This document shows, piece after piece, positions 35,606 to 45,247 of a stretch of 64,000 nt of DNA. The notes beneath the pieces were generated by a model that saw nothing but the letters and a program-made list of their open reading frames with translations, made no database searches and was not told where the DNA came from. Positions within the stretch are counted from its first letter, which is position 1; every line of letters begins with the position of its first letter. The DNA is from Prosthecodimorpha staleyi (lineage in GTDB: Bacteria > Pseudomonadota > Alphaproteobacteria > Rhizobiales > Ancalomicrobiaceae). The stretch is taken from positions 243,176 to 307,175 of the forward strand of contig NZ_JAHHZF010000009.1 of the NCBI RefSeq assembly GCF_018729455.1. The letters are read 5' to 3'. The translations under genes were made by a program, and so were the position numbers.

Positions 35606-36268
35606 TCACAGGCGAACGAGCGCTTCAGCCCCTGTCACTCCGGTCTTCGGGAGGGCGGCGAAATCGGCCTCGAGCACGATGGCGCGTTCGAGCAGGCGCT
35701 GGTATTCGCGGCGCGAGACCTCGATGGCGCCGAAGCCGGACAGGTGTTCGGTGACGAACTGGGTGTCGAGCAGGGTGTAGCCGCCGGCCTTCAGACGGGC
35801 GACCAGGTGGACCAGCGCGACCTTGGAGGCGTCGGTTTCGCGCGAGAACATGCTCTCGCCGAAGAAGGCGCCGCCGAGGGAGACGCCGTAGAGGCCGCCG
35901 ACCAGTTCCTCGCCCATCCAGGATTCGACCGAATGGGCACGGCCCAAATGGTGCAGGGCGGTGTAGAGCTCGCGGATGCGGTCGTTGATCCAGGTCTTGC
36001 GCCGGCCGGGGGCGGGCGCGGCGCAGCCCTCCATCACGGCCTCGAAGGCACTGTCGCAGCGGATCTCGAACTTGTCGGCCTTGACGGTGCGGGCGAGGCG
36101 GCGGCCGACATGGAAGCCGTCGAGCGGGATGATACCGCGCCGTTCCGGCTCGACCCAGAACAGGCCCGGGTCGTCGGCCGATTCGGCCATCGGGAAGATG
36201 CCGACCGCATAGGCGCGCAGCAGGATGTCTGGGGTGATGTCGACGCTGGAGCCACTTCGGCCGGCCAT
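35606..36268 (-). CDS. aat: Leucyl/phenylalanyl-tRNA--protein transferase
   Basis: A 220-residue aminoacyl-transferase that adds Leu or Phe to proteins with N-terminal Arg or Lys, marking them for ClpS/ClpAP degradation. Family signatures: [80 protein letters not shown] and [15 protein letters not shown]. The start MAGRSG at 36268 lies 7 bp after the accC stop; an earlier in-frame start would overlap accC. Co-transcribed with accB and accC, as in many Rhizobiales. Confidence 0.96.
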   Translation of the reverse strand: MAGRSGSSVDITPDILLRAYAVGIFPMAESADDPGLFWVEPERRGIIPLDGFHVGRRLARTVKADKFEIRCDSAFEAVMEGCAAPAPGRRKTWINDRIRELYTALHHLGRAHSVESWMGEELVGGLYGVSLGGAFFGESMFSRETDASKVALVHLVARLKAGGYTLLDTQFVTEHLSGFGAIEVSRREYQRLLERAIVLEADFAALPKTGVTGAEALVRL

Positions 36269-36275
36269 CGGCGCG

Positions 36276-37634
36276 TCAGGCTCCGTCGGCGAACGGCTTG
36301 GAGGCCAGGAAGCGCTCCAGCCAGTGGATGTCATACTGGCCGTTGGCGATGTCCTGGTTCTCCACCAGCTTGCGGAACAGCGGGATCGTCGTCTCGATGC
36401 CGTCGACGACGAACTCGTCCAGGCAGCGCCTCAGCCGCATCATGCACTCGACGCGATTGCGGCCGTGCACGATCAGCTTGCCGATCAGGCTGTCGTAGTA
36501 GGGCGGGATCGAATAGCCCTGATAGACGCCCGAATCGACCCGCACACCGAGCCCGCCGGGCGGATGGTAGTAGGTGATCCGGCCCGGCGACGGCGTGAAG
36601 GTGGCCGGGTTCTCGGCATTGATCCGGCACTCGATGGCGTGGCCGTTGAACTTCACGTCCTCCTGGCGCACCGACAGCGTCGCTCCGGAGGCGACCCGGA
36701 TCTGTTCGTTGACGAGGTCGATGCCGGTGATCGCCTCGGTCACCGGATGCTCGACCTGCAGGCGGGTGTTCATCTCGATGAAGTAGAACTCGCCGTCCTC
36801 GTAGAGGAATTCGATTGTGCCGGCGCCGGCATAGCCGAGATCGGCGATCGCCTTGGCGACGACGCCGCCGATGCGGTCGCGCTCCTCGGCATTGAGGGCG
36901 GGCGAGCCGGCCTCTTCCCAGATCTTCTGGTGGCGGCGCTGCAGCGAGCAGTCGCGTTCGCCGAGATGGATCGCGTTGCCCTTGCCGTCGCCCATCACCT
37001 GGATTTCGATATGGCGCGGCCGGCCGAGATACTTTTCGATATAGACCGAATCGTCGCCGAAGGCGTTGCGTGCCTCGGTGCGGGCGGTCGAATAGGCCTC
37101 GACGAGGTCGTCCTCGGTCTTCGCCACCTTCATGCCGCGCCCGCCGCCGCCGGCGGCCGCCTTGATCAGCACCGGATAGCCGATTTCCGCCGCGACCCGG
37201 AGCGCGTCCTGCTCGCTCGACACGCCGCCGTTGGAGCCCGGCACGACCGGGATGCCCAGCTTCTCGGCGGTGCGCTTGGCCTCGATCTTGTCGCCCATGA
37301 TGCGGATATGCTCCGCCGTCGGGCCGATGAACTTGACGCCATGCGCCTCGACGATCTCGGCGAAGCGGGCATTCTCGGACAGGAAGCCGTAGCCCGGATG
37401 GACCGCGTCGGCGCCGGTGATCTCGCAGGCGGCGACCAGTTGCGGGATGTTCAGGTAGCTGTCGCGTGCGGGCGGCGGGCCGATGCAGACGCTCTCGTCG
37501 GCGAGGCGGACATGCATGGCGTCGGCATCGGCGGTCGAGTGGACCGCCACGGTCTTGATGCCGAGTTCCTTGCAGGCGCGCAGAACGCGCAGGGCGATCT
37601 CGCCGCGGTTGGCGATCAGGATCTTGTTGAACAT
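36276..37634 (-). CDS. accC: Acetyl-CoA carboxylase biotin carboxylase subunit
   Basis: A 452-residue ATP-grasp biotin carboxylase, standard length. It starts [25 protein letters not shown] and contains [11 protein letters not shown], the glycine-rich ATP loop [67 protein letters not shown] and ECRINAENP. It carboxylates biotin on AccB in fatty-acid synthesis. ATG 37634 is chosen by family alignment; it lies 17 bp after the accB stop. Confidence 0.98.
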   Translation of the reverse strand: MFNKILIANRGEIALRVLRACKELGIKTVAVHSTADADAMHVRLADESVCIGPPPARDSYLNIPQLVAACEITGADAVHPGYGFLSENARFAEIVEAHGVKFIGPTAEHIRIMGDKIEAKRTAEKLGIPVVPGSNGGVSSEQDALRVAAEIGYPVLIKAAAGGGGRGMKVAKTEDDLVEAYSTARTEARNAFGDDSVYIEKYLGRPRHIEIQVMGDGKGNAIHLGERDCSLQRRHQKIWEEAGSPALNAEERDRIGGVVAKAIADLGYAGAGTIEFLYEDGEFYFIEMNTRLQVEHPVTEAITGIDLVNEQIRVASGATLSVRQEDVKFNGHAIECRINAENPATFTPSPGRITYYHPPGGLGVRVDSGVYQGYSIPPYYDSLIGKLIVHGRNRVECMMRLRRCLDEFVVDGIETTIPLFRKLVENQDIANGQYDIHWLERFLASKPFADGA

Positions 37635-37651
37635 CCGCGCGGGTCCTTGGC

Positions 37652-38143
37652 TCACTCGATCACGACCAGGGGCTCGCCATACTCCACCGGCGCGGCGTCG
37701 TCGAACAGGATGGCGGTGACCGTCCCGGCGCGCGGGGCCGGGATCTGGTTCATGGTCTTCATGGCCTCGATGATCAGCAGGGTCTGTCCCTCGCGCACCT
37801 TCGACCCGATGTCGACGAACGGCGCACTGCCGGGTTCGGCGGCGCGATAGGCAGTCCCCACCATGGGCGACTTGACCAAGCCCGGGTGGCCGGCGAAGTC
37901 GGAGACCGGCGCGGCCGTTCCGGGTGCCGAGGGCGGCACCGGCGGCGGGGAGGACGGTGCGGCCGCGGCCGCATAGCTCGGGGCCGGCGCCATGTGCACC
38001 GGCGCGGTGATGGTCACGTTGCGGGCGACGCGGATCTTCAGGTCGCCATGGGCGACTTCGATTTCGGTCAGGTCCGTCTCGGCGATCAGCATCGCGAGAT
38101 CGCGGATCAGATCGGTGTCGAACGGTTTCTTCGTGGTGGCCAT
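37652..38143 (-). CDS. accB: Acetyl-CoA carboxylase biotin carboxyl carrier protein
   Basis: A 163-residue carrier. The N-terminal [34 protein letters not shown] block, an Ala/Pro-rich linker (about 55-85), and a C-terminal biotinyl domain with the biotinylation motif [12 protein letters not shown] are all present. The biotinyl Lys is carboxylated by AccC. The ATG at 38143 matches the family; the upstream in-frame stretch is noncoding. It is the first gene of the accB-accC-aat operon; the 407-bp region upstream has no gene and holds a terminator-like hairpin belonging to the DsbA-like gene. Confidence 0.97.
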   Translation of the reverse strand: MATTKKPFDTDLIRDLAMLIAETDLTEIEVAHGDLKIRVARNVTITAPVHMAPAPSYAAAAAPSSPPPVPPSAPGTAAPVSDFAGHPGLVKSPMVGTAYRAAEPGSAPFVDIGSKVREGQTLLIIEAMKTMNQIPAPRAGTVTAILFDDAAPVEYGEPLVVIE

Positions 38144-38419
38144 TACGTTACTCGAGCCTTTGAGGGCCGGCGCGTCCGCTCCGGAGCGGGCGCCGCGCCG
38201 GATCAGGGGAGGCGACCTCGGCGGCATCGTTTCCGCAGGCGCCGGAAACCGGCCAGGGCTGGCCGGTCGGCGACGGGGAAACGACACTCGGCGAAGACTG
38301 GGATCGACATGTCCATCCTGGGCCGTGCCGGCGGCCGATCCGCCCGGAGGATCCGGTAGAGCCTCGCAAGGCTCCCGCCGCCCGGGTTGCGGCCCCGCTT
38401 CGCGATCGCCGGAGCGGCC

Positions 38420-38449
38420 AAAACCGCCCCGAGTCGATCCCGCTCGGGG
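38420..38449 (-). terminator. Possible terminator of the DsbA-like gene
   Basis: Read leftward, CCCCGAG/CTCGGGG form a 7-bp stem with a 9-base loop, and TTTT follows after three bases. It is about 100 bp beyond the DsbA-like stop codon and within the accB upstream region (38144-38550), where nothing else is recognised. Confidence 0.45.
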
Positions 38450-38550
38450 GCCGGCTGCAGGCGCGCTTTATAGGGGCTCGGACCGGCCAGGAAAAGCCCC
38501 CATCGGGCCGGCTGGCGAACGTGGCGCGGGATGAGGCGTCGGACCGGGTC

Positions 38551-39324
38551 TCAGCAGGTCGTCGTGCCGCAACGGGCCTGGGACACGAGTTGCTTCAACT
38601 GGTCGTAGCCGACGGCGCCGGGTACGACGGTGTTGCCGATCACGTAGGAGGGCGTTCCGGTCAGACCCAGCCCGTTGGCAAGGGCGTAGCTTTCATCCAG
38701 CGTCGCCTCGATCTCCGGGCTGCCCATCTCGGCCTCCAGGCGCCCCTTGTCGATGCCGATCGAAACCGCGACCTCGGTCGCGCGCGCCAGGTTGGCTTCA
38801 CCGCGGCCGAGCAGGAGCTTCTGGTGGAAGTCTGCATACTTTTCGGGTGCGATCCGGCTGACCGCCACCGCCACCCGGGCAGCGTCCTTGGACGCCGGAC
38901 CGAGCACCGGGAATTCCTTCAGCACGAAGCGGATCTTGCCGTCCTCCTTGAGGAGAGCCGCCATGTCGGAATGCGCGCGCTTGCAGTAGCCGCAGCGGTA
39001 GTCGAAGAATTCCACAACGGTTACGTCGCCCTTCGGATTGCCGAGCACGACCTGCCGCGCCGAATTGAACAGAATGCCCGCCTTCTCGGAAATGATCTGG
39101 TTCCGGGCAAGCGCGGCCTCGTCGGCGCGCTTCTTCTCGAGCGCCGTCATCACCTCTTCGAGCAGTTCCGGATGTTCGAGCAGGTAGTTGCGGATGATCG
39201 ACTCGACGGCCGTCTTCTGCTGGGCGGTCAATGCATCGGCGGCAGCGGCCGGCCGGGATGCCAGACCCGCGAAGGGCAGCACGAGGGCGGCGAGGAGGGC
39301 AAGGACGGCGAGGCGCAGCTTCAT
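38551..39324 (-). CDS. DsbA family thiol:disulfide oxidoreductase (Com1-like)
   Basis: A 257-residue periplasmic thioredoxin-fold protein. Signal peptide about 1-29 (LVLPFAGLASRPAAAAD), a helical N-terminal segment with YLLEHPELLEEVMTALEKK, then the DsbA-like domain with the CGYC active site (Cys111, Cys114) in FFDYRCGYCKRAH and the cis-proline loop GLTGTPSYVIG. The CGYC pair and early helical extension are typical of the Com1/BdbD-like branch, probably a disulfide isomerase or oxidase. The long frame upstream is noncoding. Its place near accB is conserved in relatives. Confidence 0.94.
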   Translation of the reverse strand: MKLRLAVLALLAALVLPFAGLASRPAAAADALTAQQKTAVESIIRNYLLEHPELLEEVMTALEKKRADEAALARNQIISEKAGILFNSARQVVLGNPKGDVTVVEFFDYRCGYCKRAHSDMAALLKEDGKIRFVLKEFPVLGPASKDAARVAVAVSRIAPEKYADFHQKLLLGRGEANLARATEVAVSIGIDKGRLEAEMGSPEIEATLDESYALANGLGLTGTPSYVIGNTVVPGAVGYDQLKQLVSQARCGTTTC

Positions 39325-39579
39325 CGATCGCGAACTCCGGTTCGGCCGGACCGCAGCCCAGGCGTGACGAGCCTTATAGGATATCGGCGCCATTCCGCGA
39401 AGCCGGGCTCGCAATGCCGGTCTCACATCTGCTTGAGGGGCGGTGGCGTCCGGGGCTGCCGCCGCCGTGCTCCGGCGCCGACCGCTCCCAATGACGGTCG
39501 GGGCCGCGGCAGCGGGTCTTGCCTCAGGGCCGCGACCTGATAGAGCGTCGCGCGCAAGGGCCCGACACCGGAGACTGCC

Positions 39580-40740
39580 ATGCCGTTCCAGCCATCAAAT
39601 CGCAGCCGCGTCGAGCCTTTCATCGCCATGGAGGTGCTGGCGGCGGCCGTCGAGCGCGAGCGCCAGGGCCACCGGGTGGTGCGCATGGAGGTCGGCCAGC
39701 CCGGTGCCCCGGCGCCGAAGCCGGTCGTGGCGGCGGCCCAGGCGGCCATCGCCTCGGGCCGGCTCGGCTACACGGAGGCGATGGGAATCCGTCCGCTGCG
39801 CGAGGCGATCGCCGGCCACTACGCCAAGGCCTACGGGCTGGACGTCTCGCCCGACCGAATTGCCGTAACGGCCGGGTCCTCCGGCGCCTTCAGTCTCGCC
39901 TTTCTGGCCGCATTCGATGTCGGCCAGCGCGTCGCCATGCCGACGCCCGGCTATCCGGCCTATCGCAACCTGCTCGGCGCGCTCGGCATCGAAGCCGTCG
40001 AGATCGAGGCCGGCGCGGACACCCGATGGGCGCTGACGCCCGACATGATCCGACGCGCCCATGCCCTGAAGCCGCTGCACGGCATCCTGATCGCCAGTCC
40101 GGCCAACCCGACCGGCACCATGTATTCGCCTGAGGCGCTGAAGGCGCTGGTCGAGGTCGCCGACGAACTCGGCCTGTGGTTCATCTCGGACGAGATCTAT
40201 CACGGCCTCGTCTTCGCCGGCGAGCAGCGCAGCGCGCTCGAATTCTCGCCCAGGGCGATCGTCGTCAACAGCTTCTCGAAATATTACTGCATGACCGGCT
40301 GGCGCATCGGCTGGATGGTGCTGCCCGAAATGCTGGTCCGCCCGGTCGACCGGCTGGCGCAGAACCTCTACCTTTCCAACAACGAGATCTCGCAGCGCGC
40401 CGCCGTCGCCGCCTTCGACCCGGCCTCCGCTGTGGAACTCGACGCCACCCGGGCGGTCTATGCGGCCAACCGTGCGGTCCTCATCGACCGGCTGCCGCGG
40501 ATCGGATTCGACGAGTTGCTGCCGGTCGATGGCGCCTTCTACGTCTATGCCTCGGTCAAGCGCTTCTCCAACGACAGCCTCGAATTCGCCCGCCGGATGC
40601 TGGTCGAGGCCGGCGTCGCAGCGACTCCGGGGCCGGATTTCGACGCCGCGCGCGGCCACGGCTTCATCCGATTCTCCTTCGCGGGCACCGAGGCCGACAT
40701 CGTCGAGGCCGCCGACCGCCTGCAGGCCTGGCTGAAGTGA
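39580..40740 (+). CDS. Class I/II pyridoxal-phosphate aminotransferase (aspartate aminotransferase-like)
   Basis: A 386-residue fold type I aminotransferase. Features: VVRMEVGQPGAPAPKPV, GRLGYTEAMGIRPLREAIAGHY, the PLP phosphate region TAGSSGAFSLAF, ASPANPTGTMY, SDEIYHGLVF (Asp and Tyr) and the Schiff-base lysine near residue 234 in NSFSKYYCMTGWRIGW, with a C-terminal FIRFSF substrate Arg. It transfers amino groups between amino and 2-oxo acids; the exact substrate is unclear. ATG 39580 has a GGAG site. Convergent with the GntR gene. Confidence 0.93.
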   Translation: MPFQPSNRSRVEPFIAMEVLAAAVERERQGHRVVRMEVGQPGAPAPKPVVAAAQAAIASGRLGYTEAMGIRPLREAIAGHYAKAYGLDVSPDRIAVTAGSSGAFSLAFLAAFDVGQRVAMPTPGYPAYRNLLGALGIEAVEIEAGADTRWALTPDMIRRAHALKPLHGILIASPANPTGTMYSPEALKALVEVADELGLWFISDEIYHGLVFAGEQRSALEFSPRAIVVNSFSKYYCMTGWRIGWMVLPEMLVRPVDRLAQNLYLSNNEISQRAAVAAFDPASAVELDATRAVYAANRAVLIDRLPRIGFDELLPVDGAFYVYASVKRFSNDSLEFARRMLVEAGVAATPGPDFDAARGHGFIRFSFAGTEADIVEAADRLQAWLK

Positions 40741-40756
40741 CCGGGGCGTGCCGCCA

Positions 40757-41488
40757 TCACCGCGTCGTGCGTCGGCGGCGGGCGGTGCCGGGGCTGTGTT
40801 CGGCGCAGTGACGGGCGACCAGTTCGCCGGTCCGCTCGACGTGAGCGGCGAAAAGCGTGCGGGCGCGCTCGGCATCGCGCGCCTGCAGGGCAGCCAGAAT
40901 CGCCCGATGTTCGGCGATTGATTCCTCCATGCGGCCGGCCGCCGACAGCCCGACATTGCGCGCCCGGGCCAGGCGGCCGAGGATGCGCGCATGGGTCTCC
41001 GCCAGGGCCGGATTGTCGGCACCGGCGACCACCGCGGAGTGGATGCGCTGGTTGATGCGGATATAGCCGGCCCAGTCGCCGGCCTGGTGGCGGTCTTCCA
41101 ACTGGACCTGCAGGCGGGCGAGCTGGTCGAGCGCGGCTTGGCTCATGCGCGTGGCGGCCAGCAGGGCGGCGTGGCTTTCGAGCGCCACCTCGACCTCGAA
41201 CAGGTGATGCAACTCCGCCTCGTCGAGTGGAGCCACGATGGCTGCACGATTGCGGCGGAGCAGAACCAGCCCCTCGGCGGCGAGCAGTTTCAGGGCCTCG
41301 CGCACCGGCGTGCGGGAGGCGCCGAGGATCGCGGTCAGGTGCGGTTCGCTCAGGATCGCGCCGGGCGCGATTTCCAGGAGCACGATCATCTCGCGCAGGC
41401 GCACCACCGCCTGATCGGACAGCGAGGCCGGCGGCTGACGCGGGCGGGTCGCGGCGCGGCGCGGCGGCGTGTCGACGACATCGCTCAT
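40757..41488 (-). CDS. GntR family transcriptional regulator (FCD/FadR subfamily)
   Basis: A 243-residue regulator. Residues about 20-90 form a winged helix (LSDQAVVRLREMIVLLEIAPGAILSEPHLTAILGASRTPVREALKLLAAEGLV), and 95-225 an all-helical FCD ligand-binding domain with the metal-type residues in HRQAG, INQRIHSAVVAGADNP and EEHRAIL-like EESIAEHRAILAAL. The ATG overlaps the MFS transporter stop (ATGA), so the pair is one operon and the regulator likely senses the transported compound. It is a basic-tailed protein. The candidate target is the 35-bp divergent region between the MFS gene and the transthyretin-like gene. Confidence 0.93.
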   Translation of the reverse strand: MSDVVDTPPRRAATRPRQPPASLSDQAVVRLREMIVLLEIAPGAILSEPHLTAILGASRTPVREALKLLAAEGLVLLRRNRAAIVAPLDEAELHHLFEVEVALESHAALLAATRMSQAALDQLARLQVQLEDRHQAGDWAGYIRINQRIHSAVVAGADNPALAETHARILGRLARARNVGLSAAGRMEESIAEHRAILAALQARDAERARTLFAAHVERTGELVARHCAEHSPGTARRRRTTR

Positions 41489-42756
41489 GGGCGGCCTCCC
41501 GCGATCAGCGCCGCGGTGCCCAGCGCCGAGATGCCGGCCAGCACCAGGAAGCTCAGGCCGAGACCGCCGACTGCGGCGGTCGCGGCCACCAGGCCGGGTC
41601 CGACAAGGAGCCCGAGATAGGTCACGGTCAGGACCGCGCCGGTCGTCTCCGCGACCCGGCCGTCCGGGGCGAGGCGGGCCATCTCGGCAACGAAAAGGCC
41701 GTTCCAACCGCTCGCCGTGGTGCCGAACATGGCCGCGAGCAGCACCAGGGCCCAGAAGGGCAGGGCCGGGCCGGCCAGCGCCAGCGTGGCGGCGGCGACC
41801 GTCATGCCGATGCCGAGCCCGGCGATGACCCCGCGCGGCGTGCCGATCCAGCCGACCGCTGCACCCCATCCGAGCCGCCCGGCCAACCCGGCGATCTGGG
41901 CGACGCCGAGCGCGAAGCCGGCGGCGACATGCGGGTGGCCGAGGCCGGTGACGGCATGACTGACGAAAAAGGTGTTGAGCCCCAGTTGCATCGCCCCGAA
42001 GGCGGCCGAGGCCAGGGCCAGCGTGGCGAGCGGCCGTGAGCGAAAGAGCGCCGCGAGCGGCATCCGGGCGGATGCCCCGGCCGCCGCGACGGTGCGATCG
42101 TAGCGCGGTGCCATGCGCCAGCAGAGGATCGCGACGGCGCCGGCCAGGACCGCGACCAGCCCGTAGCCGAGCCGCGGGTCGACGACCGCCACCAGGGCTG
42201 GCAGGGCGACCGAACCGATCGCTGCGCCGATCTGGTTGCCGGTCTGGCGTACCGAGAAGACGAAGGAGCGCCGGGCCGGCTTCGTCAGCCGGCCGAGCAG
42301 CGTGGTGCTGGCCGGCGTCTCCGGCCCGAAGGCGAAGCCGATCAGCGCCCCGGCCGCGATGAGGCCGGCCAGCGATCCGGCCGCGGCCGCCAGCATGGCG
42401 AGCGCGGTGGCGAGGCAGCAGGCCGCCACCACGCCCATCGGTCCGAGCCGCGCGACCAGGACGCCGCTCTTCGGCGCGGCCAGCGCCGCGACGGCGAAGA
42501 CGACGGTCGAGAACAGCCCGAGCGTCGACGGATCGAGCCCGATGCGCGGCGCGACCACGCCGGGCGCGAAGACCGCCATCGAGATTACCGCCTGCACGGC
42601 CATCATGGCGGCCAGGGCCGGTCCCAGGGGGGGATCGGACGTCGGCGGAACGGTCCCGCACGAAGCGGTCCAGGACGGAACGGCCGGGCGGGCATCGGCG
42701 GGTGCGGCATCCGCGGATGCCGGCGCGCTGGCATTCCGGTCCGGCGTCGCTACCAT
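41485..42756 (-). CDS. MFS transporter
   Basis: A 423-residue major facilitator with twelve predicted membrane segments, starting after a hydrophilic Ala/Pro-rich leader of about 45 residues. Typical elements: APRIGLDPSTLGLFSTVVFAVAALAAPKSGVLVARLGPMGVV (loop 2-3 region) and the interdomain RYDRTV charged loop. It resembles the CynX/NimT-like or YycB group of anion exporters/importers. It is divergent from the transthyretin-like gene by 35 bp and coupled to the GntR gene. Substrate unknown; direction of transport is not predictable. Confidence 0.88.
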   Translation of the reverse strand: MVATPDRNASAPASADAAPADARPAVPSWTASCGTVPPTSDPPLGPALAAMMAVQAVISMAVFAPGVVAPRIGLDPSTLGLFSTVVFAVAALAAPKSGVLVARLGPMGVVAACCLATALAMLAAAAGSLAGLIAAGALIGFAFGPETPASTTLLGRLTKPARRSFVFSVRQTGNQIGAAIGSVALPALVAVVDPRLGYGLVAVLAGAVAILCWRMAPRYDRTVAAAGASARMPLAALFRSRPLATLALASAAFGAMQLGLNTFFVSHAVTGLGHPHVAAGFALGVAQIAGLAGRLGWGAAVGWIGTPRGVIAGLGIGMTVAAATLALAGPALPFWALVLLAAMFGTTASGWNGLFVAEMARLAPDGRVAETTGAVLTVTYLGLLVGPGLVAATAAVGGLGLSFLVLAGISALGTAALIAGGRP

Positions 42757-42791
42757 AGCGCCGTCTCCAGAACGGCAGAGGGAAGAGCGGC

Positions 42792-43145
42792 ATGGCGGGC
42801 GGCGTATCGATTCACGGCGTGGACATCGCGCGGGGCATCGCGGCGGAGGGGCTGTTCGTCGAACTCCACGCGCTGGAGCCCGAGCGCCGCCTGATCGCCG
42901 CCGGCCGGCTCGGTGCCAATGGCCAGCTCGACCATCCGAGCGTGCGCGGCGAGGGGATCGTCGCCGGGCCACACGAGGTTCTGTTCCATCTCGGCGACTG
43001 GCTCAAGGCGGCCGGCTACTCGGCCCGCGAGACGGCCTTTCTCGACCTGGTGCCGTTCCGCTTCGTGATCGGCGACGTGGCGCAGCACTATCATCTTCCG
43101 TTCAAGTTCACGCCCTGGGGCATCCAGCTGTTCCGCGGTGTGTGA
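42792..43145 (+). CDS. Transthyretin-like protein (HIUase family) lacking two catalytic residues
   Basis: A 117-residue beta-sandwich protein of the transthyretin/5-hydroxyisourate hydrolase fold: VSIHGVDIARGIAAEGLFVELHAL, GPHEVLFHLGDWLKAAGY, FLDLVPFRFVIGDVAQHYHLPFKFTPWGIQLFRGV. The N-terminal His (8) and the HYH pair are kept, but the usual Arg of the NADGR motif is Gln45 and the C-terminal YRGS is FRGV. With those changes normal HIUase activity is doubtful; it may act on a different cyclic ureide or bind a ligand. It is monocistronic and divergent from the MFS gene. Confidence 0.82.
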   Translation: MAGGVSIHGVDIARGIAAEGLFVELHALEPERRLIAAGRLGANGQLDHPSVRGEGIVAGPHEVLFHLGDWLKAAGYSARETAFLDLVPFRFVIGDVAQHYHLPFKFTPWGIQLFRGV

Positions 43146-43236
43146 CCCGCGCCGGCCGTCGCGCGCCATCTGTCACGAAGGCGGGCCGACCGGCAAGGCG
43201 GGCGGGAGGCCTTCATGCGGTGGGCGGTCCGTCCCG

Positions 43237-44040
43237 TCAGGCGAGCCGGCGCGACAGGCCGGTCAGCCGTTCCATCACCATGATCAGCGCGACGGTGAAC
43301 ACGATCAGCACGCCCGACAGCGCCGCGATGGTCACGTCGAGCTTGCCTTCCAGATCCTGCCACATACGGATCGGCAGCATGTCGGTGGCGGCATCGCGCA
43401 GGAACAGCGAGACCGGGACGTTGTCGAAGGACGACATGAAGGCGATGAAGCCGCCGGCCAGGATGCCGGGCAGGATCAGCGGCAGCGTGATCCTGCGGAA
43501 GGTATAGAGCCGGTCGGCGCCGAGGCTGGCCGAGCATTCGAGCAGGCTCGGATCGAGCTGCGACAGCGCCGCGACCGTATTGCGCACCAGATAGGGCACG
43601 CAGACCACGGTATGGCCGATGATCAGCGTCATCGGCGAGACCGGCAAGCCGAGGGCGGAAAAGAACATCAGCCCGGCGAGCCCGAAGGCCAGCGCCGGCA
43701 GCACCAAAGGCGACATGAAGAAGCTGTCGAGCAGCTTCGCCGACCATTTCGGCGAACGCGCGATGGCGAGCGCCGCCATGGTGCCGAGCACCACCGACAG
43801 GCCGGTCGTCCAGGCGGCGACCTTCAGGCTGTTCATGGCGGCGAAATGCAGTTGCCAGGCGTCGAGCAGTTCCCCGTACCAGCGCAGCGAATAGCCGGGC
43901 GGCGGGAAGCGCAGCGAGAAGCCGCTGGTGAAGGAGACGATGATCACCACCGCGGTCGGTGCGACCAGCAGCACCAGGGCGACGAACGCGACGAGGCCCA
44001 TCGCCAAACGGAAGGACAGGGCTTCCCAATCGACCCGCAT
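43237..44040 (-). CDS. ABC transporter permease (PotC-like)
   Basis: A 267-residue inner-membrane permease with six predicted helices. The cytoplasmic EAA loop is seen in ECSASLGADRLYTFRRITLPLILPGI. The N-terminal FRLAMGLVAFVALVLLVAPTAVVIIVSFT segment and the SLRWYGELL extramembrane region are typical of the spermidine/putrescine-type PotC family. It ends the operon ATPase, binding protein, PotB-like, PotC-like (leftward). The start at 44040 lies 8 bp after the PotB-like stop. The transported compound is unknown; polyamines, opine-like amines and phosphonates are all known for the family. Confidence 0.92.
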   Translation of the reverse strand: MRVDWEALSFRLAMGLVAFVALVLLVAPTAVVIIVSFTSGFSLRFPPPGYSLRWYGELLDAWQLHFAAMNSLKVAAWTTGLSVVLGTMAALAIARSPKWSAKLLDSFFMSPLVLPALAFGLAGLMFFSALGLPVSPMTLIIGHTVVCVPYLVRNTVAALSQLDPSLLECSASLGADRLYTFRRITLPLILPGILAGGFIAFMSSFDNVPVSLFLRDAATDMLPIRMWQDLEGKLDVTIAALSGVLIVFTVALIMVMERLTGLSRRLA

Positions 44041-44048
44041 GGGCGGCC

Positions 44049-44900
44049 TCACGCGTTGGCGTAGCCGCGCGACAGGCGGCCGAGCAGGTTGAAGAGGGTG
44101 ACGACGCCGAGCACCGCGACCAGGAAGATGATCGAGATCGCCGCCGCAAAGGGCCAGTTCTGGAGCGTCGAGGCCTGCTGGTAGAGATACATCGGCATGA
44201 ACAGCATCTGCCCGCCGCCGACCAGGCTCTGCGTGATGAAGGCGGTGATCGAGGCCGCATAGGTCAGCATGGCGCCGGCGATGATGCCGGGCAGCGACAA
44301 AGGCAGCATGATCTTGACGAAGGTGCGCCACTGGCCGGCGCCGAGCGAGGCGGAGGCGTCGCCGAGATTGGGATCGATCCGGCCGATGGCGGTGATCAGC
44401 GGCAGGATGGTCAACGGCATCTGCACCTGGGCCAGCGCCACGATCAGGCCGCCCTGGGTGTAGAGCAGTTTCAGCGGCGTCTCGGCGAGGCCGAGCGAGA
44501 GCAGCGTCGAATTGACGATGCCCTGGCGGCCGAGGATGACGATCCAGGCGAAGGTGCGCACGACCACCGAGGTCAGCAGCGGCAGGAGCACGATCAGGAT
44601 GATCAGGCTGCGCACCTTCGGCCCCGAGCGGGTGTAAATCCAGGCGACCGGATAGCCGAGCAGCAGGCACAGCGCGGTGACCTCCAGCCCGAGCAGGAGC
44701 GTCGAGCCGAGCACGCCGAGGCTGAACAGGTCACCGAGGAAGTTGGTATATTGCGAGAGCCCGTAGCCGCCGCCCTTCGGGTCGACCTGCAGGCTGAGCA
44801 GGAACAGCAGCGCCAGCGGTGCGGCGAAGAAGGCCGCCAGAAAGCCGGTCAGCGGCAAGGCCAGCTTCATGTCATAGGCGGTCGGACTGGCAGACGACAT
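44049..44900 (-). CDS. ABC transporter permease (PotB-like)
   Basis: A 283-residue inner-membrane permease. Features are the N-terminal LPLTGFLAAFFAAPLALLFLLSL helix, a LLPLLTSVVVRTFAWIVILG helix and the EAA loop DASASLGAGQWRTFVKIMLPLSLPGI. It pairs with the PotC-like subunit to form the membrane pore. A 347-bp region with repeat elements separates it from the upstream binding-protein gene, long for an operon, but orientation and content support co-transcription. Confidence 0.92.
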   Translation of the reverse strand: MSSASPTAYDMKLALPLTGFLAAFFAAPLALLFLLSLQVDPKGGGYGLSQYTNFLGDLFSLGVLGSTLLLGLEVTALCLLLGYPVAWIYTRSGPKVRSLIILIVLLPLLTSVVVRTFAWIVILGRQGIVNSTLLSLGLAETPLKLLYTQGGLIVALAQVQMPLTILPLITAIGRIDPNLGDASASLGAGQWRTFVKIMLPLSLPGIIAGAMLTYAASITAFITQSLVGGGQMLFMPMYLYQQASTLQNWPFAAAISIIFLVAVLGVVTLFNLLGRLSRGYANA

Positions 44901-44997
44901 GGTGGGATCCTGACGTAGGGACGGCCGGACTTCAGACGGTCACGAGCGGACCAGCAAGGCACTCCATTCGCACCACTCACCGCGGTCCGCGAGGCCC

Positions 44998-45032
44998 CGC
45001 TGGATTGCCGGGACGAGCCCGGCAATGGCAGA
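44998..45032. repeat. Extragenic palindromic repeat, copy 1
   Basis: A 35-bp element centred on ATTGCCGGG-ACGAG-CCCGGCAAT. It is 33 of 35 identical to the copy at 45156-45190. Confidence 0.85.
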
Positions 45033-45093
45033 GCGGTCGGGCGGGCGTTCCGGATGACGGACGCCGCCGCATCGCTGCGCCAACGCCCCTGCT

Positions 45094-45128
45094 TCTGTCA
45101 TGCCCGGGCTTGTCCCGGGCATCCCGGC
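45094..45128. repeat. Extragenic palindromic repeat, inverted degenerate copy
   Basis: An opposite-orientation relative built on ATGCCCGGG-CTTGT-CCCGGGCAT, beginning with TCTGTC like the reverse of the other copies. The three copies fill most of 44901-45247, which holds no gene. Confidence 0.75.
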
Positions 45129-45155
45129 TTTCGACCCCGTGCGTCCTGACGCCTC

Positions 45156-45190
45156 CGCTGGATTGCCGGGACAAGCCCGGCAATGACAGA
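45156..45190. repeat. Extragenic palindromic repeat, copy 2
   Basis: The element is centred on ATTGCCGGG-ACAAG-CCCGGCAAT and followed by GACAGA. Each copy can form a 9-bp stem; REP-like elements of this sequence type are common in Rhizobiales genomes. Confidence 0.85.
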
Positions 45191-45247
45191 AGGCGTTGAT
45201 CGTTACGGCACCTCTCGGACACCCAGGCTGCGATCTCGATCAGGCCG

